From SIAJ01 sp036266155 (GTDB taxonomy: Bacteria; Planctomycetota; Planctomycetia; Gemmatales; Gemmataceae): a DNA stretch of 13,056 nucleotides. The notes under the pieces are model-generated. The model saw only the letters and a list, made by a program, of their open reading frames with translations. It had not been told where the DNA came from and made no database searches. The stretch is from assembly GCA_036266155.1 (NCBI GenBank), contig DATANR010000298.1:1-13056 (forward strand), written 5' to 3'. Numbering within the stretch: position 1 is the stretch's first letter; each line of letters starts with the position of its first letter. Positions 6,234 through 13,056 of this stretch are shown here, one piece after another. The position numbers and the translations under genes were made by a program.

Positions 6234-7424
6234 ATGCGTGTCCTGATTCATACGCATGCGACCGCCGGCAATCGGACCGGCGTGGGGCATTACACGATTG
6301 AGTTGCTGCGGGCGCTCGCGGATGTGCGCGGCGTTCGGACGATTGAATATCCAAGTCCGTGGCTGGCTCATTTCCGCGAACGGCTCGGCGGCGGCCGGCC
6401 TCCGGCGGGTTGGGACGGAGGCACCGCGATTGTCGCCGCACCGGGCGCCGCGCCGAAGGACGTGCGCTTGACGCCGCGGCACATTGTGCGCACGCCGCTC
6501 CGACTCGGTTGGCGGCTGTTGATGGCCACGTATCTGCGGGCCACCTTCGATCGCCGCTATGTCGATCTCTACCACGAGCCAAACTACTTTCCGCTTCGCA
6601 CGCGCTTACCGACGGTCGTAACGGTTCACGATCTGTCGGCGGTCCTACATCCCGAATGGCACCCTGCCGAGCGCGTGGCGCGCTTCGAGCGCGACTTCTT
6701 GCCGCGCGTCCGCGAGTTTGCGCACGTGTTGACGGATAGCGATCACGCCCGCGACGAAATCGTCCGCACGCTCAATCTGCCGCCGGAGCGCGTAACGCGG
6801 GCATACCCCGGCGTTCGCGCTGGGCTGCGGCGACTTGATGTGGCGGAGATCGAGCCCGTTCGCCGTCGCCTGGCGCTGCCCAACGAGTTTCTGCTGCACG
6901 TCGGCAGCTTGGAGCCGCGGAAGAACCTGCTCATGCTGCTCAAGGCTTTCGTGTCGCTGCCGGCCGAGGTGCGCGAGCGCTGCCCACTCGTTTTGGTCGG
7001 GCCGTGGGGCTGGCGGTTCGAGGAGTTGGCAGCGTACTACGAGGTCGAGGCGAAGCATCGCAATGTGATTCATCTGGGATATGTCGCCGAGGCCGACCTG
7101 CCGGCGCTGTATTCCGGAGCACGGGCGCTCGTTTTTCCAACGTGGTACGAAGGCTTCGGCCTGCCGGCCGCGGAGATGCTCGCGAGCGGGGGCGCCGTCA
7201 TCGCGTCGAGCACGCCCGCGGTGGCCGAGGTCGTCGGCGCGTGCGGATTCAAGGTGGATCCGTCCGACGCCGACGGCTGGCGGACGGCCATGCACCGTGC
7301 GATCGTTGACGGCGATTGGCGGCAACAACTACGGGCCGGCGCGATCGAAAGAGCCGCCGGGTTTACCTGGGCGAACTGCGCCCGCGACACGGGCGCGGGC
7401 TATCGGGCGGCGCTGGGACAGTGA
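6234..7424 (+). CDS. GT4-type glycosyltransferase (mannosyltransferase-like)
   Basis: The product is 396 aa, a full-length GT-B fold glycosyltransferase of family GT4. The N-terminal domain shows the glycine-rich acceptor-side loop (NRTGVGHYT, 13-21) and VVTVHDLSAVLHPEWHP (128-143), a pattern typical of mannosyltransferase-like members. The C-terminal donor domain shows LLHVGSLEPRKNLLMLLKAF (220-239) and the EX7E motif Glu306-Glu314 in WYEGFGLPAAEM, followed by STPAVAEVVG. It should transfer a sugar from a nucleotide-sugar donor to a growing glycan at the inner face of the membrane; the actual sugar is unknown. It is the first of three consecutive glycosyltransferase genes, suggesting a polysaccharide locus. 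No Shine-Dalgarno is seen. TATGCT at 6222-6227, close to the ATG, could be a -10 box of a nearly leaderless transcript, but no -35 supports it. Confidence 0.92.
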   Translation: MRVLIHTHATAGNRTGVGHYTIELLRALADVRGVRTIEYPSPWLAHFRERLGGGRPPAGWDGGTAIVAAPGAAPKDVRLTPRHIVRTPLRLGWRLLMATYLRATFDRRYVDLYHEPNYFPLRTRLPTVVTVHDLSAVLHPEWHPAERVARFERDFLPRVREFAHVLTDSDHARDEIVRTLNLPPERVTRAYPGVRAGLRRLDVAEIEPVRRRLALPNEFLLHVGSLEPRKNLLMLLKAFVSLPAEVRERCPLVLVGPWGWRFEELAAYYEVEAKHRNVIHLGYVAEADLPALYSGARALVFPTWYEGFGLPAAEMLASGGAVIASSTPAVAEVVGACGFKVDPSDADGWRTAMHRAIVDGDWRQQLRAGAIERAAGFTWANCARDTGAGYRAALGQ

Positions 7425-7525
7425 GAGAAGTGTCACGCAAAGGCGTAATGACGCAAAGAAAGATGAGAAGACCAGTTCTTCTTTTTCCTTCTTTGCGTCG
7501 TTGCGCCTTTGCGTGACACTTCTCT
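7424..7525. repeat. 102-bp inverted repeat filling the gap between two glycosyltransferase genes
   Basis: Arms 7424-7460 and 7489-7525 are 37 bases each and pair throughout, with 35 Watson-Crick pairs and two T-G pairs (7446/7503, 7449/7500). Pairing continues imperfectly inward, with AGAAG at 7466-7470 against CTTCT at 7478-7482 around a short loop. The left end is the last base of the upstream stop codon, and the right end lies 11 bp before the next ATG. The arms carry repeated ACGCAAAG units. From memory, A/G-rich units of this kind recur between genes in several distant bacterial phyla, often mis-called as small proteins reading 'SLRLCV'. It could be a non-autonomous mobile palindrome, and as RNA it would strongly fold between the two cistrons. 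Confidence 0.88.
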
Positions 7526-7536
7526 AAATTCATCTC

Positions 7537-8712
7537 ATGCGGCGCGTCTTGCACGTGAACGACTACCCGGCCGAGGACCTCGGCGGGACCGAAGTCCTAA
7601 TGGCACGCACGCTCGGCCTCCTGCGCGAAGCCGGCTGGGAGGCCCGGTCGTTCACTCGTGCCGACTTGCCCCGACCGCGGCTCACTCCCTTTCGCTACAT
7701 CGACAACCGCGTGGCACGCAAAGCGCTGCGACGCGTGCTGGCGGAGTTCGTTCCGGACGTCGTGCATCTGCACAACTTCTACCACGTCCTGTCGCCGGGC
7801 GTGCTCGTCGAGTTGGCTGCATTCAAGCAGCGAACGGGCGCGCGCGTCGTGATGACGGCACACGACTATCACCTCGTTTGCCCGAATTCCGGCGCCACGT
7901 GGTATCGCCGTGGCGAGCCGATGCCGGCCGATCTCGAACGTGTGCGTTCGTGGCGCTATTTGTTGAGCCGGCGTTGGGATCGCCGTGGACGAACGTATTC
8001 CATCATGAAGGTTGCCCAGCACATCTGGAATTATCGGCGGACCGATCGGCGTACGGCGATCGACCTCGTGATTTCGCCGAGCAAGTTTCTCGCGTCAGCC
8101 ATCGCTCGTGGCGGTCGACAAGCCATCTGGCTGCCCAACCCGAATCCACCGGCAATGGCCTTCGGTGCCAGTCGTCCGAGTGAATTGGCAGTGGTCTTCG
8201 CCGGCCGCATCGAGCCGGAGAAGGGACTGGTGCGCTTCCTCGAAATGCTGCCGGCTGATTTCGTCGGAAGCTTTCAGGTGCTCGGCGAAGGTGGTGATCG
8301 GGCGGCGGCCGAGTCCATTTGCCATCGACGGGGATTCGGCAAGCGCGTGGAGTTTCTCGGTCGCCGGCCGCATGCTGAGGCGATGGCCCTCATCGCGGCG
8401 GCGCACGTCCTAGTTCTTCCGTCACGCTGGGACGAGAACTATCCGTTGAGCCTGATCGAGGCGCTGGCCGCGAGAACGAATGTGCTGGTCGTGGATCGCG
8501 GCGGCATGCGCGAGATCGTCGAGGACGCGGGCGTCGGCTTTCGCTTCAAGCCGGACGATGCGGCGAGCGTCGCCGAGCAATTGCGGCTTATTCAGCAAGC
8601 GCACACCGCGGGGACGCTGAACAACTTCGACGCGTCAGCATTTCTCGCGGGCCGCAATGAGGCGACATATTTGAAAGGAATTTTGATGGCGTACGAGAGA
8701 AAGCTCGGATGA
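7537..8712 (+). CDS. GT4-type glycosyltransferase
   Basis: The product is 391 aa with a complete GT-B fold. The N-terminal domain shows LGGTEVLMARTLGLLREAGW (15-34), VVHLHNFYHVLSPGVL (75-90) and VVMTAHDYHLVCPNSG (104-119), typical of GT4 enzymes acting in capsule or O-antigen synthesis. The donor domain has VVFAGRIEPEKGLVRFLEML (219-238), VEFLGRRP and the EX7E motif Glu300-Glu308 in RWDENYPLSLIEALA. Donor and acceptor sugars cannot be deduced. The start at 7537 is the first start after an in-frame TAA at 7525-7527, and lies just past the long hairpin; no Shine-Dalgarno is visible. The last codons overlap the next glycosyltransferase start by 4 bp (ATGA), indicating translational coupling. Confidence 0.92.
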   Translation: MRRVLHVNDYPAEDLGGTEVLMARTLGLLREAGWEARSFTRADLPRPRLTPFRYIDNRVARKALRRVLAEFVPDVVHLHNFYHVLSPGVLVELAAFKQRTGARVVMTAHDYHLVCPNSGATWYRRGEPMPADLERVRSWRYLLSRRWDRRGRTYSIMKVAQHIWNYRRTDRRTAIDLVISPSKFLASAIARGGRQAIWLPNPNPPAMAFGASRPSELAVVFAGRIEPEKGLVRFLEMLPADFVGSFQVLGEGGDRAAAESICHRRGFGKRVEFLGRRPHAEAMALIAAAHVLVLPSRWDENYPLSLIEALAARTNVLVVDRGGMREIVEDAGVGFRFKPDDAASVAEQLRLIQQAHTAGTLNNFDASAFLAGRNEATYLKGILMAYERKLG

Positions 8713-10046
8713 AGATCTTGCTCGTCGCGCCGATGTTCCCGCCGCAACGCGGCGTCGCGCCATTGCGAACGCATTCGTTCGCGATGGAATGGGCGAGGGC
8801 TGGGCACGCGGTCACGGTGTTGACGACGCAGAAGCGAGCGGATCAGGTCGGGTTGAACATGCCGGCGGCGGGGTTTGAGGTGGTGGAGTTGGCGTATCTT
8901 GGCGCGTGGCCGCTGGAATTATTGCGGCGATCGAGTCGGCCGGAGCCCGAAGCGGGAGCGAGGGCGACGGTCGGCGCACCTGATACGCCGTCGCCCCCGC
9001 TCCCGCTTCGGGCTCCGGCTGCATTAGATCCCCTTAAGAAATTGGTTACTGCCCCGCTGCGCCGTTTGAAGGCACGCACCGGTGTGTTCAGCGCCGTCCG
9101 CCAACCGGACCTGACCGACGGCTGGATTGAACCCGCCGTCAAATGGGCGAAAAAGAATGGCCCGTGGGACGCGATCGTCAGTTCTGGCGGACCACCGGCG
9201 GCGCACCTCGCGGCGCTCGCGATTCGTCGGGCGGGGCTCGCGCCCTTCTGGGTCGCGGACTTCCGCGACCTGTGGACAGATAACCATATTTACGCGGGCC
9301 TGTTCCCATTTACATTTGCCGAACGGCGGCGCGAACGACGCGTGCTGACGACCGCGGATCGCCTCGTCACCGTGTCCGACGGATTGGCTCATCGACTACG
9401 TGTCAAAAGCGGCAAACCGGTCGACGTGATTTACAACGGTTACGATCCGGAGACGTTCGCTGGTTTGTCGCCGGAGCCGGCGTTCCCGATTGATGATCGT
9501 GTTCGCCTCGTTTATACGGGCACCATCTACGAACGCGGCCAGGACGCAACGGCCATTTGCAAAGCGGTGGCAGCGGAACCATCGGCCTCGCTCGTCGTCG
9601 CCTCCGACCGTCCAGATTTTTGGCAAGCGATCGCTCATCGCTATCAACTCGGTGAGCGGCTCGACTTCCGCGGAGCGGTGCCAAGGAACGAAGCTCTTCG
9701 GATGCAACGCGACGCTAGCGCGCTGATCCTGCTCGACTGGTACGATCCGCGGCACGGCGTGTTGACGGGGAAGGTCTTTGAATATCTGCTGTCGCCGGCA
9801 CCGATCTGGGTCGTGGGCGGCGCGCGGCAATCGCCGACGGCCGAACTGGTTATTCGTGCCGGCCGTGGGCGGGCATTTGGCCGCGATGATGAGCAAATTC
9901 GCGCCGCAATCCGCAGCTTGGCGGCGGGGCAGCCTGGAAAGATCGACGCCAATCAGGAGTTCATTGCGTCGCTGACGCGCGGCGAACAGGCCCGGCGGCT
10001 GCTGCGGCTGATCGAGCGGCCAACGATGCCGCCCATCAATGATTGA
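8709..10046 (+). CDS. GT4-like glycosyltransferase with an in-frame palindromic insertion
   Basis: The product is 445 aa. It starts with the usual MKILLVAPMFPPQRGVAPLR loop and has WVADFRDLWTDNH (181-193), RLVTVSDGLAHRL (218-230), VDVIYNGYDPETF (238-250), a donor-domain start RLVYTGTIYERG, and VLTGKVFEYLLSPAPIWVVGG near the C-terminus, where Glu in KVFEYL occupies the position expected for nucleotide-sugar binding. This branch of GT4 is usual in surface polysaccharide loci. Residues 77-104, a Pro/Arg/Ala/Glu-rich stretch, are encoded by an 81-bp palindrome and look like an insertion into a variable loop of the N-terminal domain. The frame is intact, so the enzyme may be functional. The start overlaps the previous gene by 4 bp; the stop lies 11 bp inside the convergent DUF1549/DUF1553 gene. 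Confidence 0.9.
   Translation: MKILLVAPMFPPQRGVAPLRTHSFAMEWARAGHAVTVLTTQKRADQVGLNMPAAGFEVVELAYLGAWPLELLRRSSRPEPEAGARATVGAPDTPSPPLPLRAPAALDPLKKLVTAPLRRLKARTGVFSAVRQPDLTDGWIEPAVKWAKKNGPWDAIVSSGGPPAAHLAALAIRRAGLAPFWVADFRDLWTDNHIYAGLFPFTFAERRRERRVLTTADRLVTVSDGLAHRLRVKSGKPVDVIYNGYDPETFAGLSPEPAFPIDDRVRLVYTGTIYERGQDATAICKAVAAEPSASLVVASDRPDFWQAIAHRYQLGERLDFRGAVPRNEALRMQRDASALILLDWYDPRHGVLTGKVFEYLLSPAPIWVVGGARQSPTAELVIRAGRGRAFGRDDEQIRAAIRSLAAGQPGKIDANQEFIASLTRGEQARRLLRLIERPTMPPIND
8939..9019. repeat. 81-bp palindromic element inside a glycosyltransferase gene
   Basis: Arms 8939-8970 and 8988-9019 are 32 bases each and complementary at 31 positions; the only mismatch is A8961 against C8997. The loop is 17 bases (8971-8987). 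The length, 81 bp, is exactly 27 codons, so an insertion leaves the frame open. It is translated as low-complexity Pro/Arg/Ala/Glu-rich sequence (RPEPEAGARAT on the left arm, PSPPLPLRAPA on the right). The arms are unrelated to the palindromes at 3509-3552 and 7424-7525. Similar GC-rich palindromes, I believe, occur widely in planctomycete genomes, but copy number cannot be tested here. Confidence 0.88.
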
Positions 10047-12504
10047 AAAGAAATTCTCGGCTCGTCAGCACGGCCCAGAACACATCTTCCATCGCCTCAC
10101 GACGTGCTGCCGGCGTCGAGGAGGTGTTCTTCAGCAAGTTCACCATCTTGTCCAATTCGCTCGGCGTCGGATCGCGAACTAACGCCAGGCGAAACACGCG
10201 CCGCACCAACTCGGCGTCGGCGAGGCCCTCCTTGAGCCAGGCATTGAGACGTGCCTTCGGCGAACGCAACTTGTCGTTGAGCGACTGGCCGTTGTTCATC
10301 ATCAGCGCCTGGCTGACAGTCGAATCCTGCTGGCGTTCGCACGAACAGGCCTGCGTGCGATCCGGTCGGCCGAAGGCATCGAGGAATCGCGATGCGACAC
10401 GCGAGTCCGGCAATTGCAAGGCTCGCGTACCCTCCGGATAGTTCGCCGTCGCGGCCGTACCGCCTTCCACGCCCGTGTATAGCTCTTTGAACGGCGTCGG
10501 TACGCCCGTGACTTCGGAGAGGGCGTCGAGAATGACTTCGCCCGACAACCGACGAACCAGATAGCGGGAATAAAAGCGGTCGTCGCTCGCGTTGCCCATG
10601 ACCGGCCGGCTTGACCGCTGATAGGCTGCAGAGTTCATGACGACGCGCATCAAGTGCTTAACGTCGTACTTGTGCGCGACAAAATCCTTGGCCACGGCGT
10701 CGAAGAGTTCGCGGTTTGTCGGCGGATTGGTATCGCGCAGGTCGTCCTCCGCCTCGACCAGGCCGCGGCCCAGGAAATTCTTCCAGACGCGATTCACGAT
10801 CGCACGCGCGAAATATGGGTTCTCCGGGCTTGTCAGCCATTCGACGAAGTGGGCGCGGCGGTCTTGCGAATCGTCCAGCGCCAAAGGCTTACCGTCGAGG
10901 GGCGTCGGCGGCATGGCGATATTCTTCCGTGGATGCAAAGCATCGCCCTCGGTCGCCGGCGCCAGAATGATCTCGCCGGCCCGATCGCCGTTCTTCATGC
11001 CGACGCGGCTGAACAGGTTGGCCATCGACCAGTATTGATCTTGCGTCCATTTCTCGAGCGGATGGTTATGGCACCGGGCGCAGGTGATCGACGTGCCGAG
11101 GAAGGAAATGGAAACCGATTCCGTTAGCTCCGCGACATCTTTGTGTAGGACGAAGAAGTTGCCGCCGCCATGTTGCAGGGAGCTGCCGCTCGCCAGCAAA
11201 ATGTCGCGTGCAAAGCGGTCCCACGAGCGATTGTCGGCAATGGCTTGGCGGATCGACCGGTAGAACGCCCACACGGCCGGTTGTGGCAGCTTGCGCGTCG
11301 AGACGAGCAGGATGTCGCACCATTTATATGCCCAATAGTCGACGAATTCGGACCGTTCGAGCAGCGCGTCGATCAGTCGGACTCGTTTGTCCGTCGCCTT
11401 GTCCGCGAGAAATGCGTCAACCTCCGCGACCGTCGGCAGGATGCCCGCCGCGTCGAGATAGGCCCGGCGAATGAACTCGGCGTCCGAACACTGGCCCGAC
11501 GGCGGCAGGCGAAGTTCGCGGAGCTTGCGCAGGACGTGTTCGTCGATAAAGTTGTTCCGAGGCGAGGCGGCGTAGGCCGCCTCAGCGATTTCATTCGGAT
11601 ACGGGGCCGTAACCGTCATCGTGGCAACGTGATTGCTGAAGATGGCGCTGACGGCGGCCTCGCCGTTGCCGGCCACCTTGATGACGCCGTCCTCATCGAC
11701 GTCGGCCGCGGTCGCCTCACTGCTGACGAACTTCGCCAGGCGAGAGACGTCGACGGTCCTCCCATCGGAGTACCGTGCGAGCACGACGATCCGCAGCGTG
11801 TCCTTCGGCTTGAGCGTTGCGTGTTTGGGAAGGACTTCGACGCGTTCGAGAACCGCGTCGCTGGCCGCAAGCCCGGCAGCGCCACCGGCAATCCAGTCGA
11901 GGATCGTGCGATGTTGAAGTGACCCGGCCTCCACGCGTGTGCCGCCGCCGTGCGGCATGGCCCGCGTGGCCTTGAGCAACATCAGGCTCTGCTCCGGTTC
12001 CGAGCGATCGACACGCCGACAGAGCGCTTGACGGGTCAGAACAAAATGGTCGGACTCTGGATCGTAGCCGCGCAGGCTCAGTTTCAATCCGCCCTTGCCC
12101 GCCAGGGCGCCGTGACAGGCGCCCGAGTTGCATCCCGCTCGCGTCAGGATCGGTTCGACGTCGTTGCGAAAACTGGGCGGGGTTGGGTCCTTGGCCTTGG
12201 TAACGCGGATGCGCGCTGTGGCCGAATTGCCCTCAATGGACGCGGTCACAATTGATTCGCCATCGCCAACGGTTCGTACTAAACCGTTAGCGTCAACGAT
12301 TGCCACCTTCGGATCGGCAACTGAAAACCGAGCACCGGACGTGCGCTCGCCGAAGACGGTGCCCTGACTTTCCTCGACGAGCACGAGTTGTTGGACTGCA
12401 CGCGAGCCGGTCAATTGGATGTCGGCGGGGTAGAGCTTCAACTCGGCCGCCCAGGTAGGGAGAGCAGCCAACAGGATCGCACTACAAACGATTCGGAGAG
12501 GCAT
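10036..12504 (-). CDS. Secreted Ig-like / DUF1549 / DUF1553 planctomycete cytochrome-type protein
   Basis: The product is 822 aa. A signal peptide is visible (PLRIVCSAILLAALPTWAAE). A bacterial Ig-like domain spans about residues 22-103, followed by a PSCyt1-like segment with CNSGACHG (Cys125, Cys130, His131), a C-x4-C-H form rather than the usual CxxCH. A second Ig-like domain spans about 222-300. DUF1549 covers about 317-510 and contains a standard CxxCH in ITCARCHNHPLEKW (Cys475, Cys478, His479). DUF1553 covers about 555-800, ending SREFLFNH. Such proteins are abundant in planctomycetes and are presumed periplasmic or outer-surface haem proteins in complex carbohydrate degradation, unproven. 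The usual DUF1501 partner is not adjacent. ATG 12504 fits the signal peptide; ATG 12528, overlapping the upstream stop by 4 bp, is the alternative. The 3' end overlaps the convergent glycosyltransferase by 11 bp. Confidence 0.9.
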   Translation of the reverse strand: MPLRIVCSAILLAALPTWAAELKLYPADIQLTGSRAVQQLVLVEESQGTVFGERTSGARFSVADPKVAIVDANGLVRTVGDGESIVTASIEGNSATARIRVTKAKDPTPPSFRNDVEPILTRAGCNSGACHGALAGKGGLKLSLRGYDPESDHFVLTRQALCRRVDRSEPEQSLMLLKATRAMPHGGGTRVEAGSLQHRTILDWIAGGAAGLAASDAVLERVEVLPKHATLKPKDTLRIVVLARYSDGRTVDVSRLAKFVSSEATAADVDEDGVIKVAGNGEAAVSAIFSNHVATMTVTAPYPNEIAEAAYAASPRNNFIDEHVLRKLRELRLPPSGQCSDAEFIRRAYLDAAGILPTVAEVDAFLADKATDKRVRLIDALLERSEFVDYWAYKWCDILLVSTRKLPQPAVWAFYRSIRQAIADNRSWDRFARDILLASGSSLQHGGGNFFVLHKDVAELTESVSISFLGTSITCARCHNHPLEKWTQDQYWSMANLFSRVGMKNGDRAGEIILAPATEGDALHPRKNIAMPPTPLDGKPLALDDSQDRRAHFVEWLTSPENPYFARAIVNRVWKNFLGRGLVEAEDDLRDTNPPTNRELFDAVAKDFVAHKYDVKHLMRVVMNSAAYQRSSRPVMGNASDDRFYSRYLVRRLSGEVILDALSEVTGVPTPFKELYTGVEGGTAATANYPEGTRALQLPDSRVASRFLDAFGRPDRTQACSCERQQDSTVSQALMMNNGQSLNDKLRSPKARLNAWLKEGLADAELVRRVFRLALVRDPTPSELDKMVNLLKNTSSTPAARREAMEDVFWAVLTSREFLFNH

Positions 12505-12524
12505 GGTGTGAATCCGGCCTGCGG

Positions 12525-13056
12525 TCATTGACGCGTCAGCGGAGCAAACAGCTCAGCGATCTTGACCGAGAATCCTGGCAGCGCATTACCAACGTCGAGC
12601 GTGTCCGTTACGGTCAATGCGCGGACCCGTGACTTGGACTCATGGACATAGATCGTGCGTTCCATGGGATACACGATTAGAACAGTCATCACTCCAACCG
12701 ACAAATATTCGCGGAGCTTCTCTTCGAGTTCAGCAGCTAGATCGGTTGGACTCACAACTTCAACGGCAAGTGAAGGAACTGCGTCGATAAATGGCGGATC
12801 GCTGCCCAAAGGCGGCGGCCATGATGCAGGCACGCGATCTTCAGCCAAATAAGCCAGATCCGGCCGTCGACGGCGATTGACCGGCGCAGGAAGCGCGAAC
12901 AGCGTCTCGACGGCAATAACATCGCGGGGCGAGCGCCGGGCGCCCACCAGCCGAATCGCCAATTCACTGGCAAACACCGTCGATACTGCACCCATTGGCG
13001 CTATCTCCTTCGCCTCGCCGTCGATCACCTCATAAAGCGCATCGGGGGGCAGCGTG
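12525..13056 (-). CDS. Uma2 family (DUF820) restriction endonuclease-like protein, 5' end cut by window
   Basis: The visible part is 176 aa and the frame is open to the window edge: codons before GTG 13028 read LPPDALYEV, the expected Uma2 start region, so that GTG is internal and the true start lies outside. Uma2 proteins have the PD-(D/E)xK nuclease fold. Candidate catalytic residues in visible numbering are Asp66 in RRRPDLAYL, Glu99 in LAVEVVSPTD and Lys113 in LEEKLREYL. IVYPMERTIYVHE follows as the usual late strand pair. Members are very numerous in cyanobacteria and planctomycetes, and their biological role is not settled. No signal peptide can be judged. The stop overlaps the alternative start of the downstream Ig-like/DUF1549 gene by 4 bp, an unusual pairing of a nuclease-like and a secreted protein in one transcript. 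Confidence 0.88.
   Translation of the reverse strand, partial: TLPPDALYEVIDGEAKEIAPMGAVSTVFASELAIRLVGARRSPRDVIAVETLFALPAPVNRRRRPDLAYLAEDRVPASWPPPLGSDPPFIDAVPSLAVEVVSPTDLAAELEEKLREYLSVGVMTVLIVYPMERTIYVHESKSRVRALTVTDTLDVGNALPGFSVKIAELFAPLTRQ

Noticed and set aside
7316..7554. Short frames reading FASLRLCV-like peptides around 7440-7530
   Set aside because: They are translations of the 102-bp inverted repeat, not genes.
11170..11922. Plus-strand frame of 250 codons within the DUF1549/DUF1553 gene
   Set aside because: Shadow of the minus-strand gene, which has a signal peptide, haem-type motifs and full domain order.
12525..13028. GTG at 13028 as the true start of the Uma2 gene
   Set aside because: The codons upstream read LPPDALYEV in frame, matching the Uma2 N-terminal region, so the gene continues beyond the window.
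1..13056. CRISPR array, tRNA or rRNA genes, transposase, prophage or defence operon
   Set aside because: No regularly spaced direct repeats, no cloverleaf or rRNA-like sequence, and no recognisable transposase, integrase or phage protein were seen. The Uma2 gene alone is not evidence of a defence system.

Overview
The window looks like a chromosome segment from a GC-rich member of the Planctomycetota, probably of the Gemmatales/Pirellulales type. The evidence is gene content: a DUF1549/DUF1553 (planctomycete cytochrome-type) protein with bacterial Ig-like repeats, Tat-exported Gfo/Idh/MocA and ThuA proteins, a CxC zinc-ribbon membrane protein, a two-domain release-factor-like protein and a Uma2 nuclease. 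Most gene starts lack a clear Shine-Dalgarno sequence. The lineage is inferred from this mix; there is no rRNA or marker gene here. I see no tRNA, rRNA, CRISPR array, transposase or phage gene.

Left part (1-5732): an exported imidazolonepropionase-like amidohydrolase (+) converges on a zinc-ribbon/transmembrane protein (-). That gene shares a 146-bp divergent spacer with a Tat-exported Gfo/Idh/MocA oxidoreductase (+). A 44-bp near-perfect palindrome separates the oxidoreductase from a GGQ release-factor-like protein and a dual-specificity-type phosphatase (both +). The phosphatase stop codon directly abuts the stop of a Tat-exported ThuA-like protein (-), which lies just downstream of a small DUF2007-like protein (-).

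Middle (5733-6233): about 500 bp without a convincing gene, holding several inverted repeats and a possible minus-strand promoter. It is followed by three same-strand GT4-type glycosyltransferases (6234-10046), which probably act in extracellular or cell-surface polysaccharide synthesis. A 102-bp hairpin fills the gap between the first two. The second and third overlap by 4 bp. The third carries an 81-bp palindromic element inside its reading frame, with no frame disruption.

Right part (10036-13056): on the minus strand, a Uma2-family nuclease gene cut by the window edge runs into a large secreted Ig-like/DUF1549/DUF1553 protein that ends 11 bp inside the last glycosyltransferase.

The most notable non-coding signal is the set of long, sequence-unrelated palindromes: 44 bp, 102 bp and 81 bp (the last intragenic), plus weaker ones at 1-60 and 5948-6193. 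They look like dispersed repeat families. The other notable pattern is that all three convergent gene pairs meet with 7, 0 or -11 bp between them, leaving no room for ordinary terminators.
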